This document shows positions 5,655 to 13,203 of a stretch of DNA of 13,725 bases, in pieces. The stretch is from Acidobacteriota bacterium. GTDB lineage: Bacteria; Acidobacteriota; Terriglobia; Terriglobales; Acidobacteriaceae. The number at the start of each line of letters is the position of its first letter. Position 1 is the stretch's first letter. Both the position numbers and the translations under genes were made by a program. The notes under the pieces are model-generated. The model did not search any database. It had not been told where the DNA came from and saw nothing but the letters and a program-made list of their open reading frames with translations. The DNA is taken from assembly GCA_003225655.1 (NCBI GenBank), contig QIAW01000492.1, forward strand, positions 1-13,725, in the 5' to 3' direction.

Positions 5655-8567
5655 TCCAATAAGCCGGGTTCATCTTCGTCTTCACCATCTTGGCGGAAGT
5701 TATCGGTACTGGTTATTCTCCTGTTCGTTACCGCAATTTATCTTTACATTTTTCCATCCCCTACTCTCACATACATCGCGATCGTGTTGCTGCATGCGGG
5801 TCTTGGCGCCCTCGCAGCCATTCTCCTTATTCCGAAAATACGCCATATTTTTTCGCCGCAAAACTTCAAGCTGTGCGCTGGATGGATGCTCATCACCCTG
5901 GGCGCCGGGTTAGGAATTGTTCTTCTCTTTACCGGCACGGCACATCCCCACTGGAACTGGATGTATGCGCATATCGCGTTCTCCTTAGCGGGAACTGCAA
6001 TTCTGGCCGCGCGCTGGGTGGGATCGAGAGGCTGGCTGGCCAAAGGAGCCGCACAGGCAGCGCTTCGATTCGCGGTGTTCCTGGCCCTGGCTGCGGCGCT
6101 TGGATTTGGTGGATGGAAGATCAGGCAAGGCCGCTGGGAGCGCGCTAATCAGATCAGCAATCCTCCTGCGCCGCCCAGCTCAATGGATGACGAAGGCGAC
6201 GGCCCTAATGGGCCCTTCTTCCCCAGCTCGGCGCAGACGGCCCACGCGGGAAAAATTCCGGGAAATTACTTCATGGAATCGGATGCCTGCGAGCGCTGCC
6301 ACCATGATATTTATAAGCAGTGGTATGGCTCCATGCATCACTTTTCTTCCTTTAACAACCAGTGGTACCGCAAGAGCGTGGAGTACATGCAGGACGTCGT
6401 TGGCGTTAAACCTTCCAAATGGTGCGCGGGCTGCCACGATCCTGCGCTGCTCTACAGCGGGATGTTTGACACTCCCATCAAGCAGATCGTTGATCGTCCG
6501 GAAGCGCAGGCCGGTCTGGGATGCATGATGTGCCACTCCATCGCCAAGGTAAAGAGCACCATGGGGCAAGGAGACTTCCTGCTGGAGTATCCCAAGCTGC
6601 ACGAGTTGGCGGCGAGCAAGAATCCTGTCGTTCGCTGGGCCCATGATTATGTCATCAACTTAAATCCCGAGCCACATCGCCGCGTGTTCTTGAAGCCTTT
6701 CATGCGCGCGCAAACCGCCGAGTTCTGCTCGACCTGCCATAAAGTCCACTTGGATGTCCCCGTGAACCACTATCGCTGGATACGCGGCTTCAACGAATAT
6801 GACAACTGGCAGGCCAGCGGTGTCTCCGGTTTTGGCGCCCGCTCGTTCTACTATCCGCCCAAGCCGCAGCAGTGCGCCGACTGCCACATGCCCGGTGTTA
6901 AGTCCGCCGATGCCGGTGCCGTGAACGGGGTGGTACACTCACATGCCTTCCCTGGCGCCAATACCGCCCTGCCGACTGCGAATGAAGACCCGGCGCAGCT
7001 CAAGCTGACCGAAAATTTCATGAAAGACACGGTGACGGTCGATATTTTTGCCATGTCTCCGGCGCCGCCCAGGAGCGGAGGAATAGCGCTACCCTCCTCC
7101 GAACTCGCAACCTCATTCGCGGTTGGCGAAGAAGCGGAAACTTCCACACCCCAGGCCGCCGCAGGCGAGGCGCTGCCGGTGAGCGCACCGCTCAATCGCA
7201 TTCAAGCCGTGGTCCGGCGCGGAGACAGCGTTTTGATCGATGTGGTGGTGCGCACGCGCAAGGTGGGCCACTTCTTCCCCGGAGGAACGGTCGACGCCTA
7301 CGACACATGGTTGGAACTCAAGGCCACCGACGACAAAGACCGCATCATCTTCTGGAGTGGCAGGGTCGAGGATGACGGAAAAGGGCCGGTAGAAAAAGGC
7401 GCGCACTTCTATCGCTCCCTGATGGTGGATGCGCACGGCAACCCCATCAACAAGCGTAACGCCTGGGCCAACCGCGCCGTGGTTTATGTCCGCCTGATCC
7501 CACCCGGCGCTGCCGATACCGTGCACTATCGTTTAAGGATTCCATCCAACGCCGGCGACAAGATCAAACTTCATGCGCGCCTCTGCTATCGGAAATTTGC
7601 CTGGTGGAATACGCAATTTTCTTTTGCCGGCGTGCCCGATGCCAAGAGCTCCCAGGCGGCAACGCCTGATTATGATGATCGCAAGTTCGCCTTCACCGGC
7701 GATACCAATCGTGTCTCGGGAAAACTCAAACACATTCCCGATTTGCCCATCGTTGCCCTCTCAGAAAATGAGGTCACGTTAAACGTATTGCCCGCGAATG
7801 CTCCGGCCGTGCCCGCCAAAGCCGATCTCGAGGCGGCAGACTGGACGCGATGGAACGATTACGGTATTGGCCTGTTCTTGCAAGGCGATCTCAAAGGCGC
7901 GCAGCAGGCGTTTGAACAGATCACCAGAATCGACGCGAGTAATCCTGACGGATGGGTCAATCTCGGCCGGGTGGCCGTTCAGGAAGGCGACACGGAACAC
8001 GCCCGGCAGATGCTGGAAAAAGCTCTGCAACTCAAGCCCGATTTGGCGCGCGCCAACTACTTCTTTGCCCGCGTGCTGCGCACCGAGGGCAAATACGACG
8101 AAGCGGCGAGCCATCTGAATACCGTTCTGGCGCAGTATCCGCGCGACCGGGTTGCGCGCAATGACCTGGGAAGAATCTTCTTCCTCAAACGCAACTATAA
8201 TGATGCTATTGCCGAATTCCAAAAAGTCATCGGCATCGATCCCGAGGACCTCGAAGCCCACTACAACCTCATGCTTTGCTACCAGGGGCTGGGGCAGCGA
8301 GAAAACGCCCAGCAGGAACAGAAGCTCTATCTGCGTTTTAAAGCCGATGAATCTTCACAGGCGCTCACCGGCGCGTACCGCCAGCTTCATCCTGAAGACA
8401 ACAACGAACGCCAGGCCATCCACGTGCATGAGTCTGTTCCACTGACGCTGGCTCCGGCGCGCATTCAAAGCCCGGTCGCTTCGCAAAGAGCGGCCAGTGT
8501 CGAACAGAGCTCGCCAAAGGCAGATCGGGATCGTCAACACCACTTTTCAGCCCAAGGGGCAAAATGA
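5652..8567 (+). CDS. Membrane-anchored pentahaem c-type cytochrome with C-terminal TPR repeats
   Basis: A 971-residue protein. Five hydrophobic helices come first (about 17-34, 40-61, 73-94, 103-122, 136-155), which would place the rest in the periplasm. Five CxxCH motifs follow, at residues 213, 258, 291, 359 and 408, spaced like the cytochrome c554/multihaem class. A beta-rich region (about 430-700) includes V-G-H-F-F-P-G-G (538-545), a motif I associate with this multihaem family, interrupted by a Pro/Ala/Ser-rich stretch (about 470-515). Residues about 731-900 are four to five TPR units, usually a protein-binding scaffold, followed by a polar low-complexity tail. Role: periplasmic electron transfer, with the TPRs probably docking partners. 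His48 (helix 2) and His107 (helix 4) might also ligate a b-type haem. The ATGA overlap couples it to the FG-GAP gene. Confidence 0.9.
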   Translation: MSNKPGSSSSSPSWRKLSVLVILLFVTAIYLYIFPSPTLTYIAIVLLHAGLGALAAILLIPKIRHIFSPQNFKLCAGWMLITLGAGLGIVLLFTGTAHPHWNWMYAHIAFSLAGTAILAARWVGSRGWLAKGAAQAALRFAVFLALAAALGFGGWKIRQGRWERANQISNPPAPPSSMDDEGDGPNGPFFPSSAQTAHAGKIPGNYFMESDACERCHHDIYKQWYGSMHHFSSFNNQWYRKSVEYMQDVVGVKPSKWCAGCHDPALLYSGMFDTPIKQIVDRPEAQAGLGCMMCHSIAKVKSTMGQGDFLLEYPKLHELAASKNPVVRWAHDYVINLNPEPHRRVFLKPFMRAQTAEFCSTCHKVHLDVPVNHYRWIRGFNEYDNWQASGVSGFGARSFYYPPKPQQCADCHMPGVKSADAGAVNGVVHSHAFPGANTALPTANEDPAQLKLTENFMKDTVTVDIFAMSPAPPRSGGIALPSSELATSFAVGEEAETSTPQAAAGEALPVSAPLNRIQAVVRRGDSVLIDVVVRTRKVGHFFPGGTVDAYDTWLELKATDDKDRIIFWSGRVEDDGKGPVEKGAHFYRSLMVDAHGNPINKRNAWANRAVVYVRLIPPGAADTVHYRLRIPSNAGDKIKLHARLCYRKFAWWNTQFSFAGVPDAKSSQAATPDYDDRKFAFTGDTNRVSGKLKHIPDLPIVALSENEVTLNVLPANAPAVPAKADLEAADWTRWNDYGIGLFLQGDLKGAQQAFEQITRIDASNPDGWVNLGRVAVQEGDTEHARQMLEKALQLKPDLARANYFFARVLRTEGKYDEAASHLNTVLAQYPRDRVARNDLGRIFFLKRNYNDAIAEFQKVIGIDPEDLEAHYNLMLCYQGLGQRENAQQEQKLYLRFKADESSQALTGAYRQLHPEDNNERQAIHVHESVPLTLAPARIQSPVASQRAASVEQSSPKADRDRQHHFSAQGAK

Positions 8568-10363
8568 TCTTTCGTTTTCTGTCACCCAAAACTTCCAATT
8601 CCTTCGCGGTTGTGCCGCTGTGGTTTTCTCCGTGCCTCCGTGCCTCCGTGGTGATCTTTACCGCCATGCTGGCGATTCTTTCGGCGTCAGCTCAGACGCC
8701 TGCTGCAGGCATCCGTTTTACTGACATCACGCAAACCGCCGGAATCCGTTTCGTTCACAACAATGGCGCCTTTGGCGCGAAATACCTGCCTGAATCCCTG
8801 GGACCGGGCTGTGCCTTCATTGATTACGATAACGATGGCTATCCTGACATTCTGCTGGTAAACGGCCAGGACTGGCCCGGACATCGCCGCGCTGTTTCCA
8901 CGCTGAAGCTCTATCACAACAACCGCAATGGCACGTTCACTGACGTCACTGCGAAAGCCAGCTTGGCAATCAGCCTGTACGGGATGGGCGCAGCCGTTGG
9001 CGACTACGACAACGATGGCTACGACGACATTTTCATGAGCGCTCTGGGCCAGAGCCGCCTTTTTCATAACAATGGCAACGGAACATTTACCGATGTCACC
9101 GCCGCCGCCGGCCTGGGTGGAATCAACGAGTTCAGCACCGGCGCGGCATGGGTTGATTACGACCGCGATGGGAAGCTGGATCTGGTGGTCGCCAATTATG
9201 TCCAGTGGACGCCGGAAAGCGATTTGCGCTGCACCCTCGATGGCTCCCATAAGTCCTATTGCACGCCGGAATCCTACAAGGGAGCATCCGCGCGTCTGTG
9301 GCACAACCTGGGCAACGGCAAGTTTGAAGACGTAACAAAAAAGGCTGGGCTCTATGATCCCACCTCGAAGAATCTCGGGGTTGCAATCCTCGACTATAAC
9401 AATGATGGCTGGCCTGACCTGCTCATGGCCAACGATACCCAGCCCAACAAGCTGTACACGAATAACCATAACGGTAGTTTTACCGAATCCGCGGTGACTG
9501 CCGGCATCGCCTTCAGCGAAGACGGTATCGCCCGCGCCGGAATGGGCGTTGATGCCGCCGATTACGACCGCTCCGGCCGCCCCGGCATCATCATCTCGAA
9601 TTTTTCCAACCAGATGATGTCGCTTTACCACAATGAGGGCAATGGATTGTTTGTAGACGAGGCGCCGCGCTCTGCCGTGGGCCGCGCCTCGCTGCTCACC
9701 CTGGGGTTCGGCTGCTTCTTTTTTGATTACGATCTGGATGGCTGGCCCGATATTTTCGTCGCCAATGGACACATCGAGGGCGACATCGAGCTCATCCAGA
9801 AACGCATCAAGTATCGCCAGCCCCCGCACCTGTTTCGCGATCTGAGTGGCGGTAAATTCGAGGAAGTGACAGCCTCGCTGGGCGCGGCTTTCGCTGCTCC
9901 GCGCGTGGCCCGTGGCGCCGCTTACGCCGACATCGATAATGATGGCGACCTTGATCTGCTGATGACCACCAACGCCGGTCCCGTGTTGCTCTTTCGCAAT
10001 GATGGCGGCAACCACAACCACGCCTTGCGGGTGAAGCTCCGTGGCACGAGTTCCAATCGCGATGGCATTGGAGCGGTTGTTCGCATCGACGCGGCGGGTG
10101 ACAAGCAATGGCAGATGATGCGCAGCGGCTCGAGCTATCTTTCGCAGAGCGAACTGGTGCTTACCTTCGGGCTGGGGCAAAAGACGGCCACCTCCACGGT
10201 GCAGGTCGAGTGGCCCAGCGGCCGCACAGACAAGTTGACCGGCGTTGCCGCCGACGAGACCATCACTGTGCAGGAAGGCAAAGGAATCATAGTGGCCAAA
10301 GCATTTTCTAAAAGCGTTAAGACCAGAATGGGAAGTAGCCATTCAGCCCGAGGCAATCAGTGA
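8564..10363 (+). CDS. Exported FG-GAP/VCBS repeat protein with ASPIC/UnbV C-terminal domain (CRTAC-type)
   Basis: A 599-residue protein. Translation starts in an ATGA overlap with the cytochrome gene; AAGGGG (8554-8559) supports this ATG although it is only four bases away. The signal peptide is long (about 43 residues) with A-S-A before Q as cleavage site. Seven calcium-type loops of the D-x-D-x-D-G pattern start near residues 87, 147, 198, 277, 333, 388 and 456, indicating a beta-propeller. The fifth is degenerate: D-Y-D-R-S-G-R-P-G has lost two acidic ligands. The ASPIC/UnbV domain covers about residues 485-575, with N-R-D-G-I-G-A and W-P-S-G-R. Such proteins are abundant in Acidobacteriota and related phyla, but their biochemical role is not settled. 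Coupling to a multihaem cytochrome suggests a shared periplasmic or surface complex. The downstream neighbour is convergent. Confidence 0.93.
   Translation: MIFRFLSPKTSNSFAVVPLWFSPCLRASVVIFTAMLAILSASAQTPAAGIRFTDITQTAGIRFVHNNGAFGAKYLPESLGPGCAFIDYDNDGYPDILLVNGQDWPGHRRAVSTLKLYHNNRNGTFTDVTAKASLAISLYGMGAAVGDYDNDGYDDIFMSALGQSRLFHNNGNGTFTDVTAAAGLGGINEFSTGAAWVDYDRDGKLDLVVANYVQWTPESDLRCTLDGSHKSYCTPESYKGASARLWHNLGNGKFEDVTKKAGLYDPTSKNLGVAILDYNNDGWPDLLMANDTQPNKLYTNNHNGSFTESAVTAGIAFSEDGIARAGMGVDAADYDRSGRPGIIISNFSNQMMSLYHNEGNGLFVDEAPRSAVGRASLLTLGFGCFFFDYDLDGWPDIFVANGHIEGDIELIQKRIKYRQPPHLFRDLSGGKFEEVTASLGAAFAAPRVARGAAYADIDNDGDLDLLMTTNAGPVLLFRNDGGNHNHALRVKLRGTSSNRDGIGAVVRIDAAGDKQWQMMRSGSSYLSQSELVLTFGLGQKTATSTVQVEWPSGRTDKLTGVAADETITVQEGKGIIVAKAFSKSVKTRMGSSHSARGNQ
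8624..8653. repeat. Copy of an 'ACGGAGGC' dispersed repeat inside the signal-peptide coding region
   Basis: The + strand carries CCGTGCCT repeated with an 8-base period (CCGTGCCTCCGTGCCTCCGTGG), preceded by TTTTCT and followed by TGA. The minus strand reads as ACCACGGAGGCACGG and onward. From memory, this word occurs in intergenic positions in many environmental bacterial genomes and gives spurious peptides such as T-E-A-R-R-H-G-E, which appears here in the antisense frame. Here it is translated in frame as part of the signal peptide. The similarity may extend left to about 8600. Confidence 0.6.
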
Positions 10364-10420
10364 ACCCGAAAATTGTCCGCTAAATTATGGGCCCTTCGCA
10401 GGCCCGCTGCTTGGCGCGCT
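10364..10420. other. Short convergent intergenic spacer
   Basis: Only 57 bases separate the stop codons of the converging FG-GAP and permease genes. GGGCC (10389-10393) and GGCCC (10401-10405) can form a five-pair GC hairpin with a seven-base loop, but no T-run follows on either strand, so a bidirectional intrinsic terminator is possible but not supported. Confidence 0.35.
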
Positions 10421-11839
10421 TTAGGCTTTTTCTGCCCCGGCCTGCACAGCGGCCGTTGTCCGGTTCGTTTTGCGCCTCTTCCAATAGAGATAAAACGGCA
10501 CTCCCAGCAATACGATCGTAACCCCTGCCAGCGATTCTTTTCGTCGCTCCACGATCACATTAATGGTCCATATTCCGCTGAAGATGAGATACAGGACAGG
10601 AAGCCAGGGATACCCGGTGCATCGGTACGGACGTTCCGCGTCAGGCCGTTTGTGCCGCAAGACAAAGATGGCCATAACGGTGAGCGCGTAGCTCAGCACC
10701 ATCATGAACATGACATAGGTAAAAAGCTGGTCGTAACGTCCGCTCAGGGCCAGCGCGATTGACCAGATTGCCTGCAGAACCAGGCTGCTGACAGGCGTGT
10801 GCCAGCGAGGGCTCACTTTGGCCAGCGTGCGAAAAAAAATTCCATCTTCCGCCATCGCGTAATAAACGCGCGCGCCGGTCATGATGCAAGTCGCCATGGC
10901 CCCAAAACAGGAAATCGCGATCATCAGCGCAAGCCAGCGTGCGGCGCCCGCCCCAAACATCGAGCCTGCTGCCGCCTGGGCCACCGCCGGCTGCACAGCA
11001 ATTTCGTTCATCGACAAGGCGTAAAGATAGGTTGCATTGATGGCAATGTATAAGACTCCCACGATGAGAAGCCCGCCAATCAACGAGCGCGGAAGATTCT
11101 TCTGCGGATCTTTGACCTCCCCGGCTACCCAGGTGATGTAAACCCAGCCGTCATAAGCCCAGAACACAGCAATCAGCGCTACCCCGATTCCGCTCAACAG
11201 CGAAAGACTTCCTCCAGAATTGGGGAGTGAAGAAGCAGAGTAATGGCTCCACGATCCCTTGCCGAAAATGAGGCCGAGGATCACAAATGCGCCGATGGCA
11301 AGAAACTTGATCCACGTAGCCACATTTTGCAGAACTGCGCCTTTGCGTAATCCGAAGATGTTGGCCAGGGTCAGAAAGATAATTGAGGCCGTGGCGACCA
11401 GGTGTCCGCGGGTGAGGGTAAAAGCCCCGAAAGTAACAATCGCGCGGTTAGCCGCGAGTGCGGGCACGACAGCGCCCATATACTCGGCAAACCCAGCGCC
11501 CAGGGCCGCAATGGTGCCGCCCACGCTTACGGTAAAAATCATCCAGCCGTAAAGAAACGCAACAAAATCGCCGTAGGCCTCCCGAATGTAGACATACTGC
11601 CCTCCGGCCTCGGGAAACATAGCTCCCATTTCAGCGAAAGCAAAAGCCGCAAGCAGAGTGATTGCCAGGCCGATGATCCAGACTCCCAGAAAAAGCCAGG
11701 GGAATCGTGTGCTCGAGGCGATGTCTTTGGCGGTAAGAAAGATGCCGGAGCCGATGATCCCGCTGGCCAGCAGCAGGACAGAATCGGCAAGAGAGAGTCC
11801 GCGAATTAGCTTGGTGTCTTTCGGCAAGTTGGCGCCCAA
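10421..11839 (-). CDS. APC-superfamily amino acid permease (LAT/SteT-like)
   Basis: A 472-residue integral membrane protein with about twelve hydrophobic helices. Family hallmarks are the unwound first helix S-G-I-I-G-S-G-I-F (residues 26-34), F-P-E-A-G-G-Q-Y-V-Y after helix 2, and F-W-A-Y-D-G-W (226-232) followed by E-V-K-D-P-Q-K-N-L-P (241-250), typical of the L-type amino acid transporter branch. It should move an amino acid or related amine across the inner membrane. An in-frame TAA sits directly before the TTG used as start (11837-11839), so the gene cannot start earlier, and there is no in-frame ATG before helix 2. No strong ribosome site is seen, but the Rieske oxygenase stop is only 17 bases upstream, so translation is probably coupled to it. 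The pairing suggests the permease imports the oxygenase substrate. Confidence 0.92.
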   Translation of the reverse strand: MGANLPKDTKLIRGLSLADSVLLLASGIIGSGIFLTAKDIASSTRFPWLFLGVWIIGLAITLLAAFAFAEMGAMFPEAGGQYVYIREAYGDFVAFLYGWMIFTVSVGGTIAALGAGFAEYMGAVVPALAANRAIVTFGAFTLTRGHLVATASIIFLTLANIFGLRKGAVLQNVATWIKFLAIGAFVILGLIFGKGSWSHYSASSLPNSGGSLSLLSGIGVALIAVFWAYDGWVYITWVAGEVKDPQKNLPRSLIGGLLIVGVLYIAINATYLYALSMNEIAVQPAVAQAAAGSMFGAGAARWLALMIAISCFGAMATCIMTGARVYYAMAEDGIFFRTLAKVSPRWHTPVSSLVLQAIWSIALALSGRYDQLFTYVMFMMVLSYALTVMAIFVLRHKRPDAERPYRCTGYPWLPVLYLIFSGIWTINVIVERRKESLAGVTIVLLGVPFYLYWKRRKTNRTTAAVQAGAEKA

Positions 11840-11856
11840 TTAGTAAGGTGCGGCCT

Positions 11857-12990
11857 TCAGTCTCTCTGCCCCTGCACCCGCTCGAGGACAAATCGATCTA
11901 ATGCCAGCAGCAGTTCTTCGCGGTTCGAGTAAGGACCCGGCCGGTAACCCTTCGAGCTGATGCCCGCTTGCGCCCGGTTCGAGAGCTCCCAGTCCTGCTG
12001 GTTGGTGAGTTCCCAGAAGTCCACGGCATCTTTTGCGTTGAAGCCGGGCTTGCTGATCTCGTCGGGATGGAAGTGCCACTCGCAGAGGATCTCCGTGTGG
12101 TCAACGGCCCGGGTCCATAGCGTGAACGTCAGCATGTAATCGGGATGCAGGTTGAGGAGAAAGTTGGGAAGAATGCAGTAGTAGTAAACGTGGCGCTGAT
12201 CAGCCGTGTTCAGGCCCGGCAGACAGCTCCGGAGGCTGGTGCCGTCGATTGTCAATGACTTTACTCCGTCGCGCAGGTCCATCCGTCCGCCCAGATAGGT
12301 AGCATGGGGCGGCTCGTTGTCGCCGCTCATGTAGTGCGAGTGTTTCTGCAGCAGAGGATGAGCAATAGGACAATGAAGGCACTCGGAATAGTTCTGGATG
12401 ATCAGCTTCCAGTTCGCCTTCAACTGGTAAACCCTCCGCTCCACCAGTTCCAGTTCTTCCATTCTCCAGGGACGGAATTTCACGTCAAGGCCGGCCAGAT
12501 GCTCAGCAAAAGGAACCGGGTGGGCTGAAAGATTAATAAAGATATGTCCGTCCCATACGTTGGTTGCTACGGCGTTCAGCGGGTAGTCCTCCTCGCGAAA
12601 ACCCTCCACTTTATTCATATGCGGGGCATTCTCCAGAGCGCCGTCGAGCTTGTATGTCCAGGCGTGGTAAGGGCATTGAATTCGTCCGACGAGAGTACCC
12701 TCGTCCTGGTTGCAGAGCAGGGTACCGCGATGGCGGCAGACGTTGTGGAATGCACGGATATCCCTAAGCTCATCGCGGACGATGATGATGCTGGCATTTG
12801 CCACGCGCCGCACAAAATAGTCGCCCGGATTGGGAATTTGGTTTGCGCGTCCCGCGCACAGCCACATATCGAAGTGGATCGCTTCCATTTCGCGCTGAAA
12901 GCAATCAGGGTCGGTGTAGTGCCGTTGCGGCAGCGTCATCGCCTCAGAGGCAGCGATGGCAGGCCTCATATTGGAATAAAGAGTGGACAT
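11857..12990 (-). CDS. Rieske non-haem iron oxygenase alpha subunit (carnitine/choline/betaine-type)
   Basis: 377 residues from the ATG at 12990. The Rieske 2Fe-2S site is C85-R-H87 and C106-P-Y-H109. The catalytic segment N-Y-S-E203-C-L-H206-C-P-I-A-H211 gives the two iron histidines, and D333 in Q-Q-D-W-E is the likely third ligand. The residue bridging Rieske and mononuclear iron is Glu203 where most ring hydroxylases have Asp; Glu is known from carnitine monooxygenase CntA, with the same E-x2-H-x4-H spacing. The C-terminal F-W-E-L-T-N-Q-Q-D-W and Y-R-P-G-P-Y-S also fit the quaternary-amine oxygenase group. The reaction should be O2-dependent hydroxylation or C-N cleavage, with electrons from a reductase not in the window. 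The frame is open back to 13170, but the extra residues look non-coding and the ribosome site fixes 12990. The substrate is unproven. Confidence 0.93.
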   Translation of the reverse strand: MSTLYSNMRPAIAASEAMTLPQRHYTDPDCFQREMEAIHFDMWLCAGRANQIPNPGDYFVRRVANASIIIVRDELRDIRAFHNVCRHRGTLLCNQDEGTLVGRIQCPYHAWTYKLDGALENAPHMNKVEGFREEDYPLNAVATNVWDGHIFINLSAHPVPFAEHLAGLDVKFRPWRMEELELVERRVYQLKANWKLIIQNYSECLHCPIAHPLLQKHSHYMSGDNEPPHATYLGGRMDLRDGVKSLTIDGTSLRSCLPGLNTADQRHVYYYCILPNFLLNLHPDYMLTFTLWTRAVDHTEILCEWHFHPDEISKPGFNAKDAVDFWELTNQQDWELSNRAQAGISSKGYRPGPYSNREELLLALDRFVLERVQGQRD

Positions 12991-13002
12991 CAAGGGCCCT
13001 CC
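12988..13002 (-). promoter_or_regulatory. Ribosome binding site deciding the Rieske oxygenase start
   Basis: On the minus strand GGAGG (complement of 12998-13002) lies seven bases before ATG (12990-12988). This is a near-ideal site and rules against the longer open frame reaching 13170, whose first 60 residues resemble no oxygenase N-terminus. Confidence 0.8.
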
Positions 13003-13036
13003 GGATTCGAGCGCGCTCCGCGTGTTCGTAGATGAA

Positions 13037-13048
13037 TGAAAATTTTCA
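13037..13048. repeat. 12-base perfect palindrome, candidate operator
   Basis: TGAAAATTTTCA is a perfect palindrome about 47 bases upstream of the Rieske oxygenase start. Its half-site TGAAA/TTTCA is shared with the larger palindrome at 13113-13131, though the spacing between halves differs (two versus five bases). Confidence 0.35.
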
Positions 13049-13063
13049 ACAAAAGCCGCCGAG

Positions 13064-13102
13064 CTGCGAACCGCCTGCATGTCGGACGGGCATGGTTCGC
13101 AG
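13064..13102. repeat. 9-base inverted repeat with 21-base spacer
   Basis: CTGCGAACC (13064-13072) is exactly complementary to GGTTCGCAG (13094-13102). On the minus strand it would lie in the probable leader of the oxygenase mRNA as a long-loop hairpin; as DNA it could be a pair of operator halves about three helical turns apart. No T-run follows, so it is not a simple terminator. Confidence 0.5.
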
Positions 13103-13112
13103 GCGTCGATGT

Positions 13113-13131
13113 TGTGAAATAGTATTTCACA
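13113..13131. promoter_or_regulatory. 19-base palindrome, probable repressor or activator operator
   Basis: TGTGAAATAGTATTTCACA has two perfectly complementary 8-base arms around AGT. The size and symmetry fit a dimeric helix-turn-helix regulator. It overlaps a possible leftward -10 box and lies between divergent genes, so it could control the Rieske oxygenase/permease unit, the TPR gene, or both. No regulator gene is in the window. Confidence 0.5.
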
Positions 13132-13163
13132 GAATACAGCGCAGGCCTGCTCAAAATGCCGCC

Positions 13164-13192
13164 AAGACACGGCTCAGCGCTAACGATACAAT
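13164..13192 (+). promoter_or_regulatory. Candidate sigma-70-type promoter for the TPR gene
   Basis: AAGACA (13164-13169) and TACAAT (13187-13192) are spaced by 17 bases; the -10 box matches five of six consensus positions and the -35 box four. The start of transcription would fall near 13199, leaving a very short leader before ATG at 13204 or 13213, so this is tentative. Confidence 0.3.
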
Positions 13193-13203
13193 GAAGCCGA
13201 AAG

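Noticed and set aside
8687..10342. 551-codon open frame on the minus strand opposite the FG-GAP gene
   Set aside because: It is the antisense shadow of repetitive Asp/Gly-rich codons; the + strand has seven calcium loops, a signal peptide and an ASPIC/UnbV domain, while the minus frame shows no recognisable domain.
12991..13170. N-terminal extension of the Rieske oxygenase to an upstream ATG
   Set aside because: The extra 60 residues are unlike any oxygenase N-terminus, cover the palindromes, and a near-perfect GGAGG precedes the internal ATG at 12990.
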